A stretch of 64,000 nt of DNA. It comes from Oryzias latipes (Eukaryota > Chordata > Actinopteri > Beloniformes > Adrianichthyidae). The stretch's first letter is position 1; each line of letters opens with the position of its first letter. Location of the stretch: positions 22,254,160-22,318,159 of the forward strand of contig NC_019862.2 in the NCBI RefSeq assembly GCF_002234675.1. Reading direction: 5' to 3'. Made by a program: the position numbers and the translations under genes. Shown here piece by piece: positions 12,501-24,500 of the stretch. Under the pieces are notes generated by a model, which saw nothing but the letters and a program-made list of their open reading frames with translations, did no database searches and was not told the DNA's origin.

Positions 12501-15500
12501 GTGCTTGATAGGCCGGAAAGAGGCTGCTCTCCCAGCTTCTCCTTTTGACTCTTCCTCTCTGAGACTGCGCGATGGCGTGCGGTGTGTTGGACACGGACAG
12601 TTCTCCAGCGCAGCCAGCTGATTGACAGCTTAACATTTCTGACAGCTCGGCTCCCGTATCGTCTGCTGCAAGTGACGTACTTGCCGGGCGTTACAATATA
12701 TTTTCGACACATTCTTACAGCATTGGAAAACGTTAAGAATGTTTGTGTCTTGTGTTTCTCTCCCCCATCTTTTTACATTTTCAAACATTTTTGAAAATGC
12801 TCCAGGGAGCCACTAGGGCAGCGCTAAAGAGGCGCATGCGGCTCCTGGGCCGCGGGATGCCGACCCCCACCTTAAGGGGTGACCACAGCCAACCATCTAC
12901 TATGCTACCATCTAACCCCACCCTCTGCATACGTCTCCCTCACAGCCTTATGAGTTTATAGGAGAACTGAACAGAGTGAGTGTGACGTCACCCATAGTAA
13001 TGAATTCCTTCCGGTTTTAATGAAATGAAGTCACAATACGGACACCACCATGTAGGAACCAGAGTAAGCAGTGATTGGTTCAAATTGGTGGTTTCTATGG
13101 CAACCACTCTCGTCAATCAGGAGTCTATCAAAGTCAAATGTTTTAAACGTTGGACATGAGACCACATACTTTTATTAAAGCACCTGATTTGCCAGTTTAT
13201 AACTTAAATAAATTGCATTACACAAAAAAAGCATGAAGCATGTTAAGAAAAGCTATCAGAGCAAGAATGATTATTCTGAAAAGTAGAGTGACTAAGTAAT
13301 AGCTGTTTGTTTCTCAATAGGAGACTATGGGATTTTGGCTTCTTGGGGCCAACAGGTACTTCCTGTTTGGAATGAAAAGGGGGCGGGGTCACCAAGTCCA
13401 GTTCTCATGTATAGTAAATGCTTACACCAACCACCCTCATTTCCTCCTTGACTACAACCATAAAACTCCTCTTAGGGACTCTTTCTTTTTAGCTCCAAAC
13501 TTAGCATCATTTTACCAAAATAAAACGTGGTTGCAATAATTAGCAACAAGTACCTCCTGCAGGACGGGAATAACTGGTGGCTGCCTCTGCTGCAGGAAGT
13601 AAAGCACCATCAAGATGTAGGCATAGGAGGACAGGCTTCCTCTGGAAGCATCACCAATGTCGCAGCGCTGCAAAAACACCAGGGGAGGGTTAGTAACCAG
13701 TTTATTTGAACCCTTCAACAATGAAGTGGTCGCAGGCATCGCCTAAACCAGTGTTTTTCAACCAGTGAGCCGTGAGATATGGTCAGGTGTGCTGTGGGAA
13801 AATACCCATTTTCACAGATCTAAAAACATTTACCATCTCCAGGATATCAGCTCTTTGTTCATCCAAACAGGCCCTGATAAAACATTGAGTAGTTAGGAAT
13901 ATGAAAGATCATAAAATACTTTTTTCTTTGCGTTTATTTGATTCTATTAAAGACACTTTGATAAGAATGACGGGACTGCGATCTAAGCGCAGCGTCAGCT
14001 CTGTTTTCAGAAAAGTCCAGCCCCTTCAACTGTCTCCACCAATCATTCTTGGAGGCTTAATCATATGTCATCAGTCTGACCAATCAGAAGTGGTTAAAGT
14101 ATTCACTTCCTTGTTCCGATTCTGCTCATAAAGTCGCTTAGTTCCGACAAAAATAACAGCTAAAGTTCCTCTTTAGTGGTGTAGGTTCCCGCAGGACCTG
14201 GTGTCAGACCGTGGAACATGTGAACAAAACAATGAAGCTCAGAGAAGAGAGTCTGTCTGCCCTCGGCGGCAGTTTCTGCAATACATCTCCCATGATGCAT
14301 CTGGTTTAAGTGACAGAGTCTCAGCGTACAATTAGTCTTCCCTGTTAAACCACAACGAACATACAAACAGTTTTGAAATCTTCTTGATGAGATCAGTTTA
14401 GTTCTCCTTCAAGGTTTGTGTTTATTAACAGCCAAACATCCCAGAGTTTGTCCAAGACATCTTTCTAACTGAAACACTTTTCTAATAATGTCTGGATTAT
14501 TTTATATGTTAAACTTAAGAAGTAATAACATTTAGGAAACAGGATTAAGGTGAAGTGGCAAACAGACACAATTGAAGTAAATGAAAACAATTTAATCATC
14601 TATAAAGAAATAAAACATTTTTGTTAAAGTCTTCATCTTTGATTAAGACAAAAGAAAAACTTAATAAAACTTCAACATGTTCACTTTTTGTGTAGCTACA
14701 GAAAACAAATATGTTATTTTTTTGTGTAAAACTTGTCAAACATATTGTGATCATATAATTGTCCAAAAATTAGTTGCCTTTGCACCAACATTGAAAAAAA
14801 TATTTTAAAAAATAAATCATACTTTAGAAAGAATATATTTGTCTTTTTTTGTAAGCAACAACCATCTTTATATAACAAAATTATTTTTTTTCCAGCCCAG
14901 AGTCAAAACATTTTGTAAATGTTTATTTCTTACGTTTTTTCTAGTGATTACAACAGTAGCAGAAGTTTTTTTTCAAATGTTTTTTGTAAATTGTAAATCA
15001 CTGTATTTCATTAGAATTGAAAGTTTTACAATTTTAGATGTGGTAAACTTTTTTTTCTTTAAAGGCTACTTTTTTATGTTATGGGCTCCAAAATTGTTAA
15101 TCCTTAAAGTGCAAAAATTGAAATCTCAAAGTTTTTTTTTCATGTTTTGCAGTATGTCTCAGTAAAAAAAAAGAAATTCCTGTAATACCATCTCTTAGAA
15201 ATACAGAAATAAAACTTAAAAAGGAAAAATACAGAAGTATTTTATCTAAACTCTGCTCTCAGACGTACCTTTGCAAAGACCTTCATTGTGTATCCCAGGA
15301 ACTGAACGCGTGGATCCAAAGCCGCGTATGTTGCCAACATCCTGGTGTTGTGTTGAGCCTTCAAAAACAGTCCCTTCAAATTAGTTTCAAAAGTGCAAAA
15401 CAGAATTTTGTAAATCCCCGTTTGAAGATTGGACCCACCAGGGTGTTATAAAGGCTGATGTCTCCTTCCAAACCACTTTGCCTGTGTTCAAACTTCACAA

Positions 15501-18500
15501 TAGGCACTTTAGCTGTGGTGATAGGCAGGATGTTTCTTAAACCTGTGACAAAAAGAAGACACCAACTGAATTATTTGCTCCAAATATCCCAGTGTCGTGA
15601 AAAGACTGTCATTTAGTTACCTGTGTGTTTCTTTAGCACCTTTGCAAGACCTTCAATTATTTCTTTACAGTTCAGCTTCTGTTAAAAAAATACAATTCAA
15701 TGGTGATCCAACACCAGGAAAACACATTTTTTTCAAAACACAAAAAACAGTTGTATTTGAGCTTTTTTACCTCAGCAGAGTCGTGACCTTCCAGAGTCAT
15801 GCAGATGTCCAGGTCACTGTCGCGGAAACCAAAGCCGTTTTTTGAAGAGCCGAACAAACAAAGCTGAGCTTTTTCTGTGGAAAGAGGAGGAACGAAACAT
15901 TGAAAAGGAAGAAATAGTTCTATCCCAAAGGTTTCTTGTGAAAAAAACTTCCCTTTTATTTTGAAAGTTTTGGAATTGAAGTTTTTTCATTTGTTCATTT
16001 CTATCATCCCCTTAAAGAATTACATCAACAATAAAAGACATTTTATAGCATTGAAACGAGCATTGTGCCAATCTCACCAAAAACCTCCATAGATGAGAAA
16101 ACATTTATCTCTGTAGCATTGAAAAGATAAACTGAGGTATCCATGAACACTTGTGAATAGATACATATCAAAACTGTTGAATTCATTTCTCCTGATCTCA
16201 TGATCAATTTTCAAACTCCATCTATATGTCAATACAAAGTCTGAGTTCCTGACCAAAGATTATTACCCTTATTTAACTATTAATGAGCGTTCACTTTTGT
16301 GCGTAAAGCCTGAAAACCCTCCTTGAAACCTGCATATCTATAAACGAATGTAAGACTTCTGAATGTGGAGGTCTGAAATGCGTGTTCATGTGCATTTATA
16401 TAGACTTTTCATCAGAAGTGGTCACTTAAACGCAAGTCGCCGAGGGCGGTGTGGACATAGCTTCAGTGTTTCAGGACATTTTCATTTGCTTATACTTTGG
16501 TAACTAACAAAATGAAGTCATTTTAGAAATGTTATGTAGTTTTTCTGTAGGGGATAAATCCATTTAAATGTAAGGAATCAGTTTGTGAAAAACTGATTTT
16601 TTTTTTACAGTCGTAATAATTTTTTATCTTGGATGCAAAATTTAAAGAGGAAAAAAAGAAATTAAAAAATGAATAAAATTGTGCTAAATAGTAAGAAAGA
16701 TGAATTATGAACTTTCTTAAAACATCATCACCGTGCGGTTTTCTAAAAAGAAAGTTAAATTGAAAAATGGTCAACAAATCGATCTGTAAACGCTTTGCTT
16801 GTTGTGGAATGCCAAAAAGTCCGAAGATAAAAAGTCCATGTGAAAAAGTTAATCACTTTATTGAAGCTGGGACATTTATTTATTGTTTTAATGTATTAAG
16901 GTTGTGAGATTTTATCCAATTAAATATTTCAGTGAGGAACAAATAAAACGGATTGTTTTTTTTAAATGCCCCGCCATGCCTTTATGATGCAACATAAGTG
17001 CTTTTAAAAAAAGCTAATTTTGTCTCATTTCTGCTGAAGGTCAAATACCCGGAAGTGTTCATGGATAGCAGACCCGTCTGCTCACCATTGAACTCTTTCC
17101 TGATGAATCTTTCCAGGCCGGCGAGGATCTGTTCCCTTTTCTGCTGCTCCACAGGAGAAGGTGACAGTTCATCTACAAACACAAGTCTGGTCACAGAAAA
17201 GCCCACTAGCTCCAAAGAAATACGAAACAGCAGCTGAAAATACTTAAATTCAACTTTATAGGCAACACAAACATGAACCAAATGCCGTATTTAACCACCT
17301 TATCTTTAGTTTAAACAGTTTTTGAATGTATTCTGTAACTTGAGTCACGAAGCTTAATAGTTGAGCATTTATTTCAAAACGGTGCCACTGAATTTAAAAA
17401 CGAATATTTAAGTAAAAAGTAAAAAAGCTGTTGAGGATAATTGTTCATTAGATGTTGGTGTGATAGTTTAAAACCAAAAATTGAGCCAAGCTACACTGAG
17501 ATAATAATGAGATAAATTATTCTGAAGCTAAAGTTTAGGCTAAATAAGTTGAAAGCCAAAACTGAATCAAACATTTTTGAAGCCAAAAACTGCGCTAAAC
17601 TAGTGTGAAGCCAAAAATGAAGCCAAATTATTTTGAAGCAAAAAACTGAACTGAAGTAGTTTACAGCTAAAAACTAAGCTACATTTTTTTATGCCGAAAA
17701 ATGAGCTAAATTATTTAGAACACAGAATAAGCTAAATTACTTTAAAGTAAAAAAAAAAAAATATATATATATATATTTTGGAAACCAAAAACTAAGCTAA
17801 ATTATTTTGAAGCTGTAAGCTGAAAGCCAAAAAGTGAACTAAGCTAGTTTAAAGCGTAAAACTAAGCCATTTTTTTTAAAGCTGACCTAAATATCTTGAC
17901 GCCAAAAGGTGAGCTAAATCAGTCACAAGCCAAAACCTAATAAATAGACGTTTTTTGTGGCGTCCACATGACATTTCAACCTATAAAATATATTCTAAGA
18001 ATAAATGGGGAAAATGCTCAGAGCAGATGCAGTGCTGCGCTCATACAGTAGCAGAACTCGCAGAGTCCATCGAGGATCTCCCTGAAGCGCTCGTTCATCG
18101 GGGGCAGAGGGTTCAGCTCGATCTTTTTGAAATCTTCAGGACACTCGTCCTTCAGGTGACCATCTCGCTTGCAGATGCTGCACACCACAGTCGGAGGCTG
18201 AAACGAACAAACACCTCAAGTTAAATGAGCAAAAACTACAGAAGCATCATCTCCCAAAACCTTTGGACAACAGTGCAGCCAGATAAAAAACAGAGGAAGT
18301 CACTCCATCTGCGTATGAACATCCAAACCAAAGAAATCAGATTCTTTTTATCGTGTAAAACGTAGTCATTCGGACTTAGGTATTTCAAAACAAAAGCACG
18401 AGCAAACATCTCAAACCTTCATATTTACAATAAAATGGACAGATTTCAAAGAGGTTGCAGTTACCTTCCCTCCTGTAAAAATCATTCTATCAAACACATA

Positions 18501-21500
18501 GTGCAGATCATCTGCTGTAAACGACTCGTCCGTCTCTGGAACCCTGTTCTCCTCCTCCTCCTCCTCCTCCTCTTCTTCATCACTGTCCAGCAGGCCATTA
18601 GGAGGTGAGGAGGCCTTGCTCTCCTTGCTGAGAAGCATGTTTCTGAGTCGAGCATCTACAGTCTGCTCATCTCTTTTGGACTCGGCGCCGTCTTCGTCAT
18701 CAGAGCCGCTCTGAGCGCTCACACTTTCTTCTTCCCTCCTGTCGGCCTCCACCTTCTTGTTCCCTTGGCGTCTGGCGGCGCCCCTCTTCTGGGGGCAGGC
18801 GAAGTATTTGTAAGCAGAGCGGAAGCGCTCCTGGATGTACTCAAACACCATTTGGCTGTTCAAACTTCGAGCCACATTTCTCTTCAAGGAAAAAGGATCT
18901 AAAGACAAAAACAAACAAATAGTCTTTTAGAGTTTTGAATCAAAATCCTGTACCTTTTCTAACAAAAGAGTGACTCACCTTCAATTGCGAGCCTGCGGCG
19001 AGGCCAGTTCTTTGCCTCCCTCGAGAGCAGCTCCTTCAGCCGGATGCTGATGATGTATTCCTCCAGAGCAAACTCCAGAGTGTAGAAGCGAAAAAGCTCC
19101 AACCACAATTGTCCCAGTGATACTCCTTTGCCCGTGTTGGTGGCCAGGTGGATCTGTAAGAGGAAGCGGCAGAGATTAGCCACAAAGCTAGCAGTATCAG
19201 CACCTATCCTGCAGACTGTGTGGTGAAGCAGAGCTCACCAGGCCTTCAGACTTGTGAGCTTCTTCTGGCTTCTTCTGGTCTGGTTTTGATCTGCCTTCTG
19301 CTTTGACTTCGTTCCGGTTCTCGCCGCGTCCCTCTGTGGAGCTGGGAGGCCTGTGCTCCCACTTAACAAACACGTCCAGCACGATTCCAGTCAGGTGATA
19401 TTCATCCACGCGTTTCACCTCGAAGCCTTCGATCTGAAAGAAAACAATCCAACTCTTGAAAGGCTACATCAGTGTCACAAATGAATACAATTACAACGCA
19501 GTATTCTTTATTAACAAATAACAGTAACAACTAACTACTACCTATCTAACTAATGAACTAACTATATAGGTGTTGTAGAATGACTGTGTGTGTGTGTGTG
19601 TGTGTGTGTGTCAGCACTGCGTGTGTAGGAGGAAGGAGCGCACACGTGTGTTGGGGGTGCGTGTTGATTCTTCTGCACCTGACCGCTCTGGAGCTGCACG
19701 CGAGGCTTCACCTGTGCTCTCTGGTCCAGACATCTTCTCGGAATATTATATATTGCCCAGTAATAAACAGACTACAGACTCTTTGTCACCTTTTCGGAAG
19801 CCTGACACCCATGAAGAACGCGGGGCAGGAGGCTCCGTCTTTGTTTATACATAATAATAACCCTGCGCTGCACAAAATAGTTCCCAAACCAAACATGTAG
19901 TGATATTCATCCCACTCTAACAGTGCGCGTTCATGTTTAATGTCACAGAGTGAAGGAGAACAGTAATAAATCCCCCCCACACAAAATCCTCCGGCGGGCA
20001 GCCGTGTCGCACACTCAAGAATGCAATGGAAATGAATAATTAGAACGCAGGAAATTTGTTGTATTTCCTCGCGAGACGGAAACTTCTGTTGTAGAATGTG
20101 GATGTGTGTGTGCTGCTGATACCGGCGCGTGTGTGTGTGAGTAGAGTGAGCTGCGTGCAGCGTAGAGGGTGTGAGAGCAACGGTGCAGGGAGTGAAGGAG
20201 AACAGTAATCGAAGGTTTCCCCCAGAAACCCTTGAAGTCTGAACACAGGACTAGCAGAAAAAGTTAATTATCAGCAAAGATGAATGTGTTTAATGTGTTT
20301 ATTATAGTTTCAATCACGCACCATATGCAGAACTTTAAAAAAAAAACGTGCTGGGATGCGGTGATCGTCACACCCTTACTTTCAGTAACTACTTAGCCAC
20401 CAATATCAAAAAGATCCTTTACATCATTATATGACTCACCCAGCGGCCCAGGTAGACGGGAAGGATGGGCTCTTTCCTCTGCTGCAGGAAGAAGATGACC
20501 ATAAGAGCGAAGGAGTATGATGGGATCCCTCCTTCAGCCTGGCAGTCGACGTGACACAGCTGCGGAGAACAACAGGAACCTCTCATTCAAACTCCAACAA
20601 ATCGAATTAACTTGGTTTTAAAAATATCCTCAATCTGCAGTTTTTAGATATTTGAGACACAGAAACTATTCAGTTGTGCCCAGTCTTACCCTTGCCCAGT
20701 AGCGGAAAGCGAGCACCAGAGGAACCAGTCTGGGCTCCAGTTTAACCAAAGCTGCCAAGTGATTGGTGGTGAGACAAGCAACGTCGTTGCCCGCGCTCAC
20801 TTTGCAAAGGAGGCCGCTGTGCAAAGAAACAGACACCCAAATAACAGTCAAAAACTCAGACTCCAGTGGCAATGAGTCATTTCTCCCCACTGTCTCCATG
20901 TGCATGTTTGGCGTCTACAGCTGCTTTACCAAAATAAATGTTTTAATGCAACTATCAATCCTACGAAGAAAATCATAAATAGCCTGAATTAGCATCCTAT
21001 TTTTCACTGAGCAGATAGCTGTTATGCTACGTACACACTGGGCATGTGTGGTGCGTTCAAGAACCCCCACTCAGCTTTTAGCACACAGTGTTCACACTAG
21101 ACTGTCGCTATCTGATAATAGCGCATGAAGCTAATGTTGGAAGAAGCTTGGTGCGGACCGGATTGGGAGTGTTCAGGGTGGTGTGGCCGTAAAAATAAAC
21201 AAATAAATAAAAGACAGTTGGTACGGGGCGACAAAACGTTTCAAATCTGGTGAATTTTGCGCCAGGCTTTTTCTTTCACAGCTCTGTTCCGATATATGGA
21301 AGATGTGTTGTCATAGCATTCCAGCCGGGCACAAACTGCAATCATTCATTTTGTCCTTTATCATGAATTTTCAAACGGTTGAACACTTGTGAGTAAAAAA
21401 AAGGACGGCATACATCCTTTCACTGCCAAACCCAAACCCGTGATTGGCTGAAGTTCAACTGGTTTAACTTTAAAGACGCATTTAATGGCCGCAGGCTTTG

Positions 21501-24500
21501 TTGATGGAGCCCAGAAACGGCTCCTTAAATACAGCTTAAAAAATCCATGTGGTGAACGCGACAATTTTGGACGCAGAAGCCCCAAATGTACATACATGTG
21601 CATTTCAATAAAGTTTTCATTGAAAGTGGTCGCTCGAATGCGCCTGTCTGAGCCCAGTGTGAAAGCAGACATTAGCGCTGCATAAATGAACAAAACAGAC
21701 TGTTTAATGTTTTTTATAGGAAAAATAAAATTGATTTGGAAAAAGAAAATTATTTCAACCCAAATGTTTTATAATTTCATTGCTAGGCCTCCAAAATTGT
21801 GCCGCTAAATATGTTTGTAGTCTGGCTTTTTACTATTAAAGGTGTATCAAATGTCTTAAAAACTGTGAAAGAGGCATTTTTTCTGATCCAAGAGGGTGAA
21901 TCTGTGTGTTCAACAACAGAAATCCAGTGGATAATCATGTTTAAGTCCCATAGAAATCAAAATTTACATTATTTAACTCTGCTCGTTATTCAGAAGACCC
22001 CGGAGGCTCAAAATGTTGCCTTCCACAAACCAGATGACAAATGAGGAAATCAGAAATACAAATCAGAAGACTGGCTCACCTGCTTTTATCGCGGCAAAAC
22101 ACAGCAGGAACTTTGGCATGAAAATCTGACTCGACGTCAGAGAATTCAACTAAAGAAGATGGAAAGCAACAGATTTAAATCTCAAAGGCTGAACTCACGA
22201 AACAAAGCAGCAAAAATTATGAAAAAAACCTAGATAAGATACTTTTATGCAAGTTCAAGACAAAAGCAAAAAAAAAACATTAAGAGAAACTTACCGCTGT
22301 TTTTGAGGATTTCCAGCACTTTAATCAAGACTTCAGGTTGAGTCATCTGAACAGAAGTCATACGGCCGTCAGCCCTTTTTTCCAGTACAAATATCATAAC
22401 CAAACAGAGGTCGCAGACTTACTGTGGAAGGGAAGGTGACATCAATGTTGATGTCGCTCGACTTGAAGGCGAAACGAGTGAGACAGGAACCGTAGAGACG
22501 AAGGGAACAGGCTGGAAAAAGATCATCAGCCAACACATTCAGCACACAGGCTGCAAGCCCAGGGAGGTTTCTGAGTTTACAGAGACGACAGCTGTAGGGA
22601 ACCACCTGCAAGGTGCCGTTTTATGACCTCCTCCATTCTGGTGACCACCGTCTCCCGAACTTTAAAGTCCTCCTCTGAGATCCCCTGCTGCGCTGCGACT
22701 TCTCTGACGGCCGCGTCCACGGCCTTCAGCTGGGTGGCGGAGGGCGGCGGCAAAGCCCACAGCTCGTTCTCCTCCTGCTTCTCCTGAAATGCCAACAACA
22801 AAAGCATTTAGACCCCAGATTCTTCCCTGCCGTTCCCACAAAGCACCAACAAGCTGAAACTCACTGTGATGTTCTTCTTGTGCCTCTTCTCTTTGATGTG
22901 TTTGTGTGCACCCTGGATGTTCTCGATGTGCACAGAGCACAGCTTGCATGAGTACTGATAGTTTGGGTACTCCGGGGACTGCTGTGGAAACAAAAACCAG
23001 AGGAAAAAAAGATGAGTCCATTGGTCACTTTAAACCCCATGTGACAGCACAAACATGGAAAATTCAAATGGGAGCTTTTATTTTGATACCAAAGGTGGGA
23101 AGATCAAGCCCTTTTGCTCAGTTTAAACAAAAGACTATTTTGACAAAAAGGTTAAAAAAAAATAATATAATTACATTTTAATATTCGATCAATTCGAGGC
23201 AAGAGCTGGCAGCTCGCCCAGTGTATTTTCTGTCACATTAAAAGGCATTTTCTCTCTGCTCCTGATTCACAACGATTCGAATAAAGAAATACTCAGGAAT
23301 GCAATTTTGAATTTAATGTTCTTAATCCATGTCCTCATCATCATAAAAATGCCACCAGATCTTGTTGAAAACAACATTTTTATAGTCTTTAAGTACACTG
23401 TTCAAACTGATGTTTTTTTTTTAATCTAATGCGGATTTGTGGCATTTGTTTCATAAATGTTGTTGTTGGTGATACTAATCCACCAATTAGCTACCTCAGT
23501 TGTGTTTTTTTTCTCTTTGGTGACACATTTGGTTTGCACTGCGATGCTTAATATATAAATCAGTCGGTAAATGTTTTCACATGTATATTTTTTACAAGGA
23601 TTTCATCTTCAGAAAATGATTACCTTATTTGGAATGCAGTTATTGCACTAACCTTAATTTAAAAACTATTAAAAAGTGAAAACAAACAGCAAACAGGATT
23701 GCTACAGCAAAAAACATAAAAGGCTTTTCTTCACGCTAGTTAACTTTGTTGAGCAGGAGGTAAATAGTGAGGAAATCTCTGTAATTGATCTTTTTTTGTT
23801 ATTTTTGTTCTCAAACTTGGAATTAGGTTCCTTCTCGGTTCATCCCTGCTGTGGTTGTAAATGTGGGAGTGGCAGGAAACTTCAGCAGCTCTTTACTTTG
23901 ACTAGACGGTGGATGTAGTCTCTGAGGAGGCGCTCCTCCGCCTGTCGGAGGCCCAGCTGCTGCTCTGTGAGGTCTCTTTCCTCCACAGCGGGCCTCCGCT
24001 GTGCAGCATCCTCTCCGGACTGAGGCATGGGAGCTGCAAATTTTAAACAAAGACACGTGTGTTGTAAGTTTTTTTATTAAACAAGAACGACGTACTTACA
24101 AACCTGAGATGTAACTGAAAAGGAAAATATGATGTGTCCCTGTTTCAGAAAAGTTTATTTTACAGCTGGAATTTAAGGGCAAAGCAGGATCATTTTAAAA
24201 CACTTATGGTACAATTTCTATTTTATCAATATGAAGAAGAAAAAAAGCATGGGTTCTAGAACATAACCCTGTGGTACTCCTATTTAACAAGTTTTAATAG
24301 GGTTAAGATATTACTAGCACCAACAAGGTAATAGTTTATCAAGATTAAATATGTTTGGATAAGTTGATTGCCAGTTTCTGTATTATCAATCTTCCATAGA
24401 TGACCGTAACTGTATGTTACACCATTAAACCAACTAGTGAGGAAAGTGAATTGTTGCATCCATACTACATACCATTATATTTACAGAAAAACTCTGAAAT

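Noticed and set aside
14839-15165. Phenylalanine-rich 108-codon plus-strand frame
   Set aside because: It arises from T-rich tut4 intron sequence.
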